Source: Paraglaciecola mesophila KMM 241
GTDB lineage: Bacteria; Pseudomonadota; Gammaproteobacteria; Enterobacterales; Alteromonadaceae
Length of the DNA: 64,000 nucleotides
Assembly: GCF_000315015.1 (NCBI RefSeq)
Contig: NZ_BAEP01000074.1
Span: 62,001 to 126,000 of the forward strand
Direction of reading: 5' to 3'
The notes below the pieces were generated by a model. That model had not been told where the DNA came from. It searched no databases and was given only the letters and a program-made list of their open reading frames with translations. The position numbers and the translations under genes are program-made. Below, piece after piece: positions 37,754 through 45,824 of the stretch (positions are counted from its first letter, which is position 1; every line of letters begins with the position of its first letter).

Positions 37754-38023
37754 ATGAAATGTGCCGAACAAGACTATGTTGAGCTAGCTTGCTTATTTAA
37801 CATGCCGGTATTGATACGTTTGCAAGATGGTAGTGAGATTAAAGGGACGGCAAAAAACACGAACTACAATAAGCAAAAACAAGAATGTATTGTGCTTCAT
37901 TCAGCGGAAGGGGAATGCAGTATAGCGCTTAATTTAATTGTTTTGATGCAAGCCCAATATGCAAACCCACATTTCAGCGAGATCAAGTTTTCAGAGTCAC
38001 TGGCCGCTAAAGATAACGCCTAG
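37754..38023 (+). CDS. rof: Rof-like Rho-binding antiterminator
   Basis: 89 residues. YVELACLFNMPVLIRLQDGSEIKGTAKN aligns with the Rof pattern (ELAC...LKDG...A) and is a small SH3/Sm-like beta barrel. E. coli Rof (about 84 residues) binds Rho and blocks its RNA loading. An AGGAG site lies 7 nt before the ATG. It is separated from ffh by a terminator, so it is a separate unit. Assignment is from remembered sequence resemblance, moderately strong. Confidence 0.75.
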   Translation: MKCAEQDYVELACLFNMPVLIRLQDGSEIKGTAKNTNYNKQKQECIVLHSAEGECSIALNLIVLMQAQYANPHFSEIKFSESLAAKDNA

Positions 38024-38175
38024 TAAAACGCTGGTCGCATTCTGAAGGGGGCACTTATAAATGCTGATTGGTATCACACAAGGTACTTTATCTTCGTCCT
38101 TGGCTTTTTTGTACGAAGGTGTAATCTATTATGCATAATAATAAAGTCACACTCAGGGTTAACCTCATCATATGA

Positions 38176-39393
38176 ATGCCTCTATTTATGCGCGTTAAGC
38201 CAACTCAGCACACAAAGTTAACGTCTGTTTTGTCTCCTTTGGACGCTCAGCGTAGTGCTGCGCATCAAGGGAAGAGCCTTTTATTTTTCAGTGGCGGTAG
38301 CGCATTGCGAAGTTTCTGTCAGCCACTGATGGAAGCAACGCATAATTCGGTGCACCTTGTGACACCGTTCGATTCAGGTGGCAGCTCAGCGACCATTCGT
38401 CGGCATTTTGGATTACCAGGCGTTGGGGATATTCGAAATCGTTTGCTGGCCCTAAGTCACAATATGACGCAGGAACAAGACGTTGTTGCTCGCTTATTGG
38501 GTTATCGATTGTCCTCTACTGCAGCCCAGCACGTTCTTCGCGAACATCTTACGTCGATGGCAGAAGGCCAAGATCCATTTGTGCGTTCGCTAGAAATAGA
38601 AAAGCGCCAGATGTTCTGTCATAAAATGGCCAGGGTTTTGCAATGTTTGCCTGAGGATTTTGATTTAAACGGTGCCAGTATCGGTAATTTGTTATTTGTT
38701 GATACCCTGTGCGCAGGTGAAGATAGGCTGCAATGTAGCATCGATTTCTTTCATCAAATGTTGGATATTCGTGGTGTAGTCAGACCAATAGTCGAGTGTA
38801 ATTTACAAATAGCTGCAGAATTACAGGATGGCAGTACAGTGATTGGTCAGCATTCATTAACGGCCAAAGAAACCCCTACATTGCATAGCGCTATTACCAA
38901 ACTTTATTTGTGCGAGAGCGAGGAAAACCCCGAGGCTGTCGATTGTTCTTTGTTAAGTAAAAATCGCGCATATATTGAACAAGCCGATATTATTTGTTAT
39001 CCGCCTGGCAGCTTCTTTACCAGTATTGTGGCTAATTTATTGCCTGTCGGAGTAGGAGACGCAGTCAGCAGAAACCCAAACCCAAAGGTCTATATTCCCA
39101 ATCTAGGTAACGATCCTGAACAGCTAGGCATGAGCTTAGAAGATTGTGTTCTGACTCTCATTAGCTATTTACGTAAACATACTGAACAACCTCATCCACC
39201 AGCCAAATATATCAGTACCATTTTGCTCGATGTGAATGAAAAATATTACGCTGGCGGCATTCCATTTGAGCGATTACGCGAACTGGGAATTAAAGTTGTA
39301 CAGCGTGATTTAGTGACGATGCGCAGTGCACCTTATTACAACGATGAATTGCTATTGAAAAGTGTGTTAGACATTTGCCAAGATCACTCTTAA
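38176..39393 (+). CDS. CofD/YvcK-superfamily protein, resembling the GAK-system CofD-like type
   Basis: 405 residues. The N-terminal block FFSGGSALRSFCQPLMEATHNSVHLVTPFDSGGSSATIRR is the nucleotide-phospho-sugar-binding signature of the CofD/YvcK superfamily. The LPGVGDIRNRLLAL segment and ADIICYPPGSFFTSI are also conserved there. It is longer than YvcK and resembles proteins annotated 'GAK system CofD-like'. The other GAK components (an ATP-grasp enzyme and a XXXCH protein) are not adjacent. F420 biosynthesis is not supported because no cofE or cofC is nearby. The ribosome site is weak; ATG 38188 is a possible alternative start. Confidence 0.7.
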   Translation: MPLFMRVKPTQHTKLTSVLSPLDAQRSAAHQGKSLLFFSGGSALRSFCQPLMEATHNSVHLVTPFDSGGSSATIRRHFGLPGVGDIRNRLLALSHNMTQEQDVVARLLGYRLSSTAAQHVLREHLTSMAEGQDPFVRSLEIEKRQMFCHKMARVLQCLPEDFDLNGASIGNLLFVDTLCAGEDRLQCSIDFFHQMLDIRGVVRPIVECNLQIAAELQDGSTVIGQHSLTAKETPTLHSAITKLYLCESEENPEAVDCSLLSKNRAYIEQADIICYPPGSFFTSIVANLLPVGVGDAVSRNPNPKVYIPNLGNDPEQLGMSLEDCVLTLISYLRKHTEQPHPPAKYISTILLDVNEKYYAGGIPFERLRELGIKVVQRDLVTMRSAPYYNDELLLKSVLDICQDHS

Positions 39394-39424
39394 GTAACAC
39401 CAACTCCATTAAATAATTAGCCAC

Positions 39425-40333
39425 TTAAGCATGTAATTGTTTTATTCTTGCGACCAAAAAGTCCACTGCGGCTTTTACTTTTGGCACTAAATAACGCTGC
39501 TTTTGGTACAAAAGATAAATACCGAAATCATCGCTCGAAGTGATATTGACTTCGGGAGACAGGCTTAACGCTTGCAGCTCACCGGAATCAATATATTCCT
39601 TAAGCAGCCATTTTGGTGCCATCATTATGCCTTGCCCCGCCAGCACTTTCCCTAATAACCATTTTCCATTGTTTGAAACAGCCACCTGTGGGGCGGATAC
39701 GTCTTGCCACTGGCTGTTAATTTCGCTGATCCAGCGCAGTGGACCGTTAGGGGTTCGATAATATAATCCTTTATGATGGATAAGATCCAAAGGCGTGTTT
39801 GGCGTGCCATATCGACTCAAATAAGCCTTAGTGGCAACCGCAATAAATTGATTTTCCATTAATTTAATCGCAATCACGCGTTCATTGGGCGCATAGCCGC
39901 CCCGTATAGCAATATCTACTTCGTCTCGGGTTAAGGCCGATAGCTCGTCGCTGAGGCGCACATCAAGAATAATTTGTGGATAACGCTGTGAAAACTCTTC
40001 TAATAATGGAAACAATATGGGCTCACCAAATTCAACCATGGCACTGATCCTAAGCTGCCCTGTAGGTATTGTTTGATAACTACGCACCGTGTCATTACTT
40101 AACTCTAATTGACGCAATATATCGTTGACTTGATTGTAATAGGTTCGACCTATTTCAGTTAATCTCACTACACGCGTTGAGCGCTTAAGTAAGGTTGCAC
40201 CTAACGAACGCTCTAAGTCAGCGACCCTTCGTGACAGAGATGATGCGGGGACATTGAAAGTTGCGGCAGCGTTGGTGAAGCTGCCCGTTTCAACCACTTT
40301 GCAAAAGTATCTAATTGCTCTTAGCTGATCCAT
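39425..40333 (-). CDS. LysR-family regulator (CrgA-type)
   Basis: 302 residues. A winged helix-turn-helix at about 1-60 (FTNAAATFNVPASSLSRRVADLERSLGATLLKRSTR) is followed by a periplasmic-binding-like effector domain. The N-terminus MDQLRAIRYFCKVVETGSF is typical of the CrgA group. It is divergent from the zinc-independent oxidoreductase gene, about 158 nt apart, and probably regulates that gene and itself. Confidence 0.9.
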   Translation of the reverse strand: MDQLRAIRYFCKVVETGSFTNAAATFNVPASSLSRRVADLERSLGATLLKRSTRVVRLTEIGRTYYNQVNDILRQLELSNDTVRSYQTIPTGQLRISAMVEFGEPILFPLLEEFSQRYPQIILDVRLSDELSALTRDEVDIAIRGGYAPNERVIAIKLMENQFIAVATKAYLSRYGTPNTPLDLIHHKGLYYRTPNGPLRWISEINSQWQDVSAPQVAVSNNGKWLLGKVLAGQGIMMAPKWLLKEYIDSGELQALSLSPEVNITSSDDFGIYLLYQKQRYLVPKVKAAVDFLVARIKQLHA

Positions 40334-40491
40334 ACACTCTCTGTTTTGCTCTATTTCGTTCTATTGTTGCTATTAAGACAATAAAGATTGGCTTTTACGG
40401 GGGGTTATCTTAGCAAAATAAAGCCTAATATAATATTTACCGCTGAAATAGCAGTGCAAACACTAAAAATACGACTGTTAGGAGAAATAAA

Positions 40492-41490
40492 ATGTCAACG
40501 TATACCGCTATTAACCTTATTCAACGCCCAGAGCCAGGCCCAATACCTGCATCAACTTTCGAAGTAGTTGAAAAGCCGGTGCCTACACCAGGGCCTGGCG
40601 AAATTCTCGTTAAACAAACCTATATGTCTCTTGATCCTGCGATGATTGGCTGGATGAGCTCCGATACCAAAAGTTATATTCCGCCCGTCGCACTTGGCGA
40701 TGTTATGCGCTCTTCTGGTGTAGGCGAAGTCGTAGAAAGCAATCATCCTGATTTTACACCAGGGGATAAAGTCATGGGGATGACGGGCTGGACAGAGTAC
40801 CTCGTCAGCACAGGCCAAGGCTTAAACAAATTACCCGCGGGTGTAGGCGAAGAACAAGCATTGTCGGTGTTTGCTTTACCCGGATTAACAGCCACTCAAG
40901 GCTTATTTGGAGTCGCTAAGCCAAAAGCGGGAGAAACGATATTGGTCAGCGGTGCTGCTGGCTCGGTAGGCTCCATAGTAGGTCAACTTGCAAAAGCAGA
41001 TGGGTTGACGGTTATCGGGGTTGCTGGTTCTGACGAAAAGTGCCAGTGGTTGGTTAACGAGCTAGGGTTTGATGGCGCGATTAACTATAAAACAGACGAT
41101 ATGAACGCCAAGTTAAACGAGCTTGCACCAAATGGTGTAGACATTTTCTTTGAAAATACCGGTGGCGCAATTCAGCAGCATATCTTTGAGCATATGAATG
41201 CCCATGGGCGTATTGCGGTATGCGGAATGATTTCAGATTATGCTACCTCACAGCCGAGCGCTGGGCCTAACTGGATCCCCATTATTAAGAAACGACTCAC
41301 CATTCAAGGTTTCACAATGCCTGACCATTACGCTCAGGTACCTGAATTGCTCGCGAAGTTAACGCCCTACGTGATGAAAGGTCAGATTAAATACCGTGCC
41401 CATGTACTTGAGGGATTACCGTCAGCGGTTGATGGGTTGAACATGCTGTTAACTGGCGCCAACAACGGGAAATTAATGGTTAAGCTTTAA
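40492..41490 (+). CDS. NADP-dependent MDR-family oxidoreductase (CurA/PTGR-like)
   Basis: 332 residues. A GroES-like N-terminal half is followed by a Rossmann domain with GAAGSVGSIVGQLAK (about 152-166). The catalytic-type block MGMTGWTEYLV and the double-bond-reductase pattern GGAIQQHIFEHM are seen. No structural zinc Cys cluster is present. It belongs to the leukotriene/2-alkenal reductase-like group, which reduces alpha,beta-unsaturated carbonyls. The substrate is unknown. An AGGAG site precedes the ATG, and the LysR gene 39425-40333 is divergent. Confidence 0.88.
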   Translation: MSTYTAINLIQRPEPGPIPASTFEVVEKPVPTPGPGEILVKQTYMSLDPAMIGWMSSDTKSYIPPVALGDVMRSSGVGEVVESNHPDFTPGDKVMGMTGWTEYLVSTGQGLNKLPAGVGEEQALSVFALPGLTATQGLFGVAKPKAGETILVSGAAGSVGSIVGQLAKADGLTVIGVAGSDEKCQWLVNELGFDGAINYKTDDMNAKLNELAPNGVDIFFENTGGAIQQHIFEHMNAHGRIAVCGMISDYATSQPSAGPNWIPIIKKRLTIQGFTMPDHYAQVPELLAKLTPYVMKGQIKYRAHVLEGLPSAVDGLNMLLTGANNGKLMVKL

Positions 41491-41533
41491 GGCCGGATAA
41501 TCCCGCGCAATAACTGAACGCTCTAATCATTAT

Positions 41534-41562
41534 GCTGGCAGGAAGATGGATTGCCTGTCAGC
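41534..41562 (+). terminator. Stem-loop after the oxidoreductase gene
   Basis: A 9-bp stem (GCTGGCAGG / CCTGTCAGC, one G-U pair) lies 44 nt after the stop with an 11-base loop. No T-run follows, so termination is uncertain. Confidence 0.35.
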
Positions 41563-41653
41563 TAAAGGCGCTTCATTTGTATAGGTAGATTCAAATTGTG
41601 AGCGATTTAAATAGAGATACAAATACAAAGTTGAAGTAAAGTCGTGACCCCAT

Positions 41654-42556
41654 TTATGAAAGTGAACCTAGCCAGTTATACTGACTCAACCGCTCCCAGA
41701 ACCATTGTGCAGCTTTGCCTGTGGTTGATTTTTCTTTGGCAAAATAAATAGGAATAGGTGGGCGAGGTAGCGAGGTCCCCTTTGCCACTAAGCTGCCATT
41801 GTCTAAATATGGCTTAGCAATATGAATGGGTAAAAACCCCACGCCAATCCCAGCGGCCTGCGCTTGCGCTTTACTTTTCATGCTGCTTACTCGAATCAAC
41901 TGTTTATTATCAAACAACCCACTGGTACGTCCCGGTAAGGTGCGGGAACTGTCCGCCACGACGATGTAAGGGTATTGGCGTATGTGTTGTCCTTCAATTA
42001 AACCAATAAAATCCGCTAATGGATGTTCAGCACTCACAGCAAATACAAATTCTAATTCCCCCAAAAGTGCGACATCATATTGGCCCTTAGGTAGTTCGCC
42101 CGTTACTCCTAGGGCAATATCTGCACGATTTGATTGCAGCGCATCCCAACCGCCACCAAGAGCTTCCTCAATCAAGGTGATTTCTACATGTTTATCCAGA
42201 GTGCAAAATTCCGCGATAAGCTTGAGTAATGGTGCTTCAGAGATAATTGTATCTTTTGATATTACCAATTTTGATTCCCAGCCAGATTCTAATTGTTGAA
42301 CCCGCTCTTCTAAATCGTTGGCGGCTCTTAATATTTCACCACCCTCGTTAAGTACCAATGTTCCAGCCGGAGTTAATATAGCCCGCTGCCCTTTACGATC
42401 AAAAAGGGCAACTCCCAAGTCCGCTTCAAGTTTACTGATGGTATAAGTTAAAGCTGAAGGCACTTTGAATAACGCGTCCGCAGCGGCAGCAAAACTGCCC
42501 TTGCTATGAATGGCGTCTAGTACTCTTAGGGCTTCAAGGGTCACGGCATGGCGCAT
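41654..42556 (-). CDS. LysR-family regulator
   Basis: 300 residues with an N-terminal winged helix-turn-helix (about 1-62, VTLEALRVLDAIHSKGSFAAAADALF) and a substrate-binding effector domain. ATG at 42556 has a GGAG site 5 nt upstream; an upstream in-frame start at 42592 lacks one. It lies downstream of pirin and DoxX on the same strand, suggesting it regulates them. Effector unknown. Confidence 0.88.
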   Translation of the reverse strand: MRHAVTLEALRVLDAIHSKGSFAAAADALFKVPSALTYTISKLEADLGVALFDRKGQRAILTPAGTLVLNEGGEILRAANDLEERVQQLESGWESKLVISKDTIISEAPLLKLIAEFCTLDKHVEITLIEEALGGGWDALQSNRADIALGVTGELPKGQYDVALLGELEFVFAVSAEHPLADFIGLIEGQHIRQYPYIVVADSSRTLPGRTSGLFDNKQLIRVSSMKSKAQAQAAGIGVGFLPIHIAKPYLDNGSLVAKGTSLPRPPIPIYFAKEKSTTGKAAQWFWERLSQYNWLGSLS

Positions 42557-42670
42557 TTTTTCTCCATAATTGAAAGTAACCGCCCCAAGCAAGCTTAGGG
42601 CAGTGGTTATAAATAGTGTGGTTATAAATAGCTCTTTATTGCTTCACTCTATGCTGCGTTTAGTCATTGA

Positions 42671-43366
42671 TTAAGGCAAATCAAATAACAACGCAGTGAC
42701 ACTCTGTGTGCCTTTGTTTGCTAAAACCAAAGCGTCGAGTTCATTTATTTTTGCGCCATCACCTTGACTCAGGCGATGGCGGTTAATATCAAGCTGGCCA
42801 CTGACTTGGTGCACATACGTATTGCGCGCCTTATTCAATTCGATGCTTAGGCTTGTGTCAGGAGCAAGTACCAATTGACTCAGTGTGGCATCTTGCTTAA
42901 TAGCCAGTGTGCCACTTTTACCCGTTGGGGTGATAACGGGCGTCAGCCCTTGGCGTTTACCAAAGTCTTTTTGCTGGTAGCCAGGCGTTCCCCCCTGACG
43001 ACTAGGTATGATCCAAATCTGCAAAAAGCGTAAGGACTCATTTTGTGATGCATTATACTCACTGTGAGTCACTCCAGTACCGGCAGACATAAGCTGAAAT
43101 TCACCTGGGGGCAAGTGCTTCACATTTCCCATGCTGTCTTTGTGAGCAATAATGCCATGAGTAACAAAGCTGATTATTTCCATATCTTTGTGACCATGAG
43201 TACCAAATCCCGCACCCGGTTCCACCTTATCGTCGTTGATCACACGTAGTGCCGAATACCCCATATGCTCTGGATCGTGATAGGAGCCAAATGAAAAAGT
43301 ATGGTTGCTATCGAGCCACCCGAAGTTCGCATGCCCCCGATCTTTCGCTAAACGAATATCTATCAT
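42671..43366 (-). CDS. Pirin-family bicupin
   Basis: 231 residues. Cupin metal ligands are in FGTHGHKDMEIISFV (His57, His59) and GTGVTHSEYN (His/Glu, about 101-103), the YhhW-type quercetinase pattern. The second cupin half is degenerate. Its partners (DoxX and LysR) are in the same direction. Pirins of this type act as quercetin 2,3-dioxygenases or redox sensors; the natural substrate is unknown. Confidence 0.88.
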   Translation of the reverse strand: MIDIRLAKDRGHANFGWLDSNHTFSFGSYHDPEHMGYSALRVINDDKVEPGAGFGTHGHKDMEIISFVTHGIIAHKDSMGNVKHLPPGEFQLMSAGTGVTHSEYNASQNESLRFLQIWIIPSRQGGTPGYQQKDFGKRQGLTPVITPTGKSGTLAIKQDATLSQLVLAPDTSLSIELNKARNTYVHQVSGQLDINRHRLSQGDGAKINELDALVLANKGTQSVTALLFDLP

Positions 43367-43389
43367 AACTGTCTCCTACCTAGTGTGAT

Positions 43390-43839
43390 TTATTTTACGC
43401 CACGAGCAGAAATCATTGAGTCTATCGATAATCTACCTGCCCCCGAGAACACCAAGGAAACAGACACGGCCAATAACGCCAATGCATATTCATAGCCGTT
43501 ATTGGCCATGAACAAACCATTGCCTATATGCACGCTAAAAATAGCAATCAACATGGTGAAAGCGAGAACTGCAGCACCCGGGCGAGTCAATAAACCGAAC
43601 AATATCGCAATACCACCGAAAAATTCTGCACTACCTGCTAAAAATGCCAATGTATAGCCGGGCTCTAGCCCTAGTGATGCCATGAATTGCCCCGTACCTT
43701 CTAGACCGTATCCGCCAAATGCGCCAAAGAGCTTTTGTGCGCCATGAGCAATAAACGTGATGCCAACGGGAATACGTAGTGCCAATGCCGAGAAACCCGC
43801 TTGTGATGTTGTTAGCTTTGTTAAAAGTGAACTTTTCAT
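43390..43839 (-). CDS. DoxX-family membrane protein
   Basis: 149 residues with four membrane helices and the DoxX signature GITFIAHGAQKLFGAFGG...GTGQFMASLGLEPG. The family occurs with pirins and LysR regulators. It may couple redox metabolism at the membrane; biochemical function not established. It is 23 nt upstream of pirin on the same strand. Confidence 0.88.
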   Translation of the reverse strand: MKSSLLTKLTTSQAGFSALALRIPVGITFIAHGAQKLFGAFGGYGLEGTGQFMASLGLEPGYTLAFLAGSAEFFGGIAILFGLLTRPGAAVLAFTMLIAIFSVHIGNGLFMANNGYEYALALLAVSVSLVFSGAGRLSIDSMISARGVK

Positions 43840-44155
43840 TACTTTTTCCTCAATATATTTGATTTAATTTGATTCGATTTATCACGTTCTACACTGCTCT
43901 TTTGTTCTCTATATACCTGAGTTTCAATAAGCGCTTCGTGTTGATGTGGCTAAAGTACCTCGACAGAAAAGGGAATGAAATTAGAATATTTTGATTAGTT
44001 TATTCAAAATTATTGACTCTCTGGTCACAGAGCCAGGGTAGTGAACGGTACTGAGTGATAACCGGGAGATATTTGGTTCAAAAAGAGCCGATTTGTTTCA
44101 GATTTAGCTACACTTAGCTGAGATGGGTGGTGTTTATCAATAGGGAAGTGAAAGA
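43840..44155. other. Intergenic region upstream of DoxX
   Basis: About 310 bases between doxX and the end of the M28 gene. It is AT-rich with a TTTGATTTAATTTGATT repeat-like stretch near doxX and no credible coding frame. Confidence 0.4.
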
Positions 44156-44191
44156 ATAGACAATCGCGCAACGGGTCATTTGATTGTCTAT
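44156..44191. terminator. Inverted repeat after the M28 peptidase gene
   Basis: 10-bp arms ATAGACAATC / GATTGTCTAT enclose a 16-base loop about 26 nt past the M28 stop. No T-run follows on the minus strand. It may stabilise the mRNA end or act as a weak terminator. Confidence 0.35.
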
Positions 44192-44216
44192 CTAGGAAGT
44201 TATATCTGTATACAGA

Positions 44217-45596
44217 TTATTCGCCGAATGCACCTGCCGCCCCAGGGAATACCACTGGACTTTCTGCGCCATCTTGACTCACGCTGGCTACGCCAAAAAA
44301 GTAGTTATCGATAACAACGTTCTCAAGCGTAAATGTATCCACGTTGCCCACAAAACGACTGTACTGCCACTGTGGAGCATCTGTATAGCGCCAATAAATC
44401 TTATAACCTTTCAATTGCGGGTTTTGTTTACTACTTAGAGCCTGCCAACTTAGAGTGGTGCTTGGCTTTACTGCCCCCGCAATTTTTACCTTAGCCGGCG
44501 GAGAGGGCGCCCATGCCATTCCTGCAAGCGACACTGCATTCAACGCAGTGAGTTTTGCCGCATAATCAAAGTTAACACCTTCTATGGTATCACCGTAGTC
44601 AATGCCGTTTTCGCTGCGTATATCTTGGTGTTGGCGATTGTAATTTTCGTTGGTTTCCATAATACGTACACCTGGGTAACCCAAGTCATTAAACGGGCGA
44701 TGATGTCCTCCGCGCCCGAAGCGGTCTAGACGGTAAATGACCATGGTATCTAGATTAGGAATATAGCGGTCTGCCATCCAGTCGATATAACGCGCTAAGT
44801 TGCGACTTGGAGAATCGACCTCACCACCAGTAAAGCGACGTGTTATCGCTTCCTCTGAGGTTTCAGTTTGGCGAGTGCCTTCGGCAAATATACGGGCGGT
44901 GGTGTTATTAATAACGCCATTAATGCCTTCGATATTGCCAATCATATCGTTGTTGAGCACCGCTTTGATGCGCCAACCGTCTTTTTGCGCCTGTTCAGCC
45001 AGTATCTTACCGCCAAATAAACCTTGTTCTTCCCCGGCTAATGCCGCGTAAACAATGCTGCCATTAAATGTGTATTTCGATAGTACTCGGGCCGCCTCTA
45101 GCGTACCCGCCACTCCAGATGCATTGTCGTTGGCACCAGGGGATATAGACGCACTGTTCATGACGTCTGATACTCGGGAGTCAATATCGCCTGACATTAA
45201 TACGTAGCGGTCGGGGTCGTGACTGCCTCGCTGCACGGCGATAACACTCACCACCTCGGTTGCGCCCGGAATACGCGTTTCTCCGCTGATGGTTTTTGAC
45301 TGAAAATACACTTCTAAGCATCCGCCGCAGTCTTGTGATATTTGTTCGAATTCGCTTTTTATCCAGCGTCTCGCTGCACCAATACCTTGGGTGTCTGATG
45401 CCGTTTCAGATAAAGTATGGCGGGTGCCGAACCCTACTAAGGTTCTAATATCCTGTTCGATATGTTTCGCAGAAACTGCTTTGGCTATGTCGTGCAGTCT
45501 TTGTTGGTCTTGATAGCTTGGAGGGCTTTGTGCATAGCTTGTAGCAGTGGTTAAAGTCAGTGCAAGTGCGATACCTGCAGAAAAAATATGTTTCAT
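44217..45596 (-). CDS. Exported M28-family zinc metallopeptidase with a C-terminal Fn3-like domain
   Basis: 459 residues. Signal peptide at about 1-22 (FSAGIALALTLTTATSYAQ). The M28 fold has GANDNASG (bridging Asp), GEEQGLFGG (catalytic and metal Glu), the NNDMIGN Asp and a late His in RQHQDIRSE. The usual first metal His is Asp in the SGDIDSR segment, which is odd but may be a subfamily trait. A Fn3-like domain (about 365-455) follows, with SWQALSSKQNPQLKGYKIYWR. Predicted to be a periplasmic or secreted aminopeptidase. Confidence 0.85.
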   Translation of the reverse strand: MKHIFSAGIALALTLTTATSYAQSPPSYQDQQRLHDIAKAVSAKHIEQDIRTLVGFGTRHTLSETASDTQGIGAARRWIKSEFEQISQDCGGCLEVYFQSKTISGETRIPGATEVVSVIAVQRGSHDPDRYVLMSGDIDSRVSDVMNSASISPGANDNASGVAGTLEAARVLSKYTFNGSIVYAALAGEEQGLFGGKILAEQAQKDGWRIKAVLNNDMIGNIEGINGVINNTTARIFAEGTRQTETSEEAITRRFTGGEVDSPSRNLARYIDWMADRYIPNLDTMVIYRLDRFGRGGHHRPFNDLGYPGVRIMETNENYNRQHQDIRSENGIDYGDTIEGVNFDYAAKLTALNAVSLAGMAWAPSPPAKVKIAGAVKPSTTLSWQALSSKQNPQLKGYKIYWRYTDAPQWQYSRFVGNVDTFTLENVVIDNYFFGVASVSQDGAESPVVFPGAAGAFGE

Positions 45597-45824
45597 GAGA
45601 GCCTCTTATTATTATGTTATCGAAATGTCGTCTGGTGCATGTTACTGAAATTTATTCGTTGAGGTATAGGTATTGCGACAGGCGCGGCAGTAATAAGGAT
45701 GAACTTACTCTATAGAAGCACAAAAGTGACATTTTTTTGAATCAATATTGTTATTGGTTTTATTATTCTTGTTACAACACGTTACAATGGGGCGGGTAAC
45801 GAGCAGGTTGAAAGACGGAGTCGC
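45597..45824. other. Divergent region between the M28 peptidase and the second GGDEF/EAL sensor
   Basis: About 230 bases. A near-direct repeat GTTACAACACGTTACAA lies about 50 nt before the sensor ATG. A GGAG site precedes the ATG at 45825. No other clear element. Confidence 0.45.
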
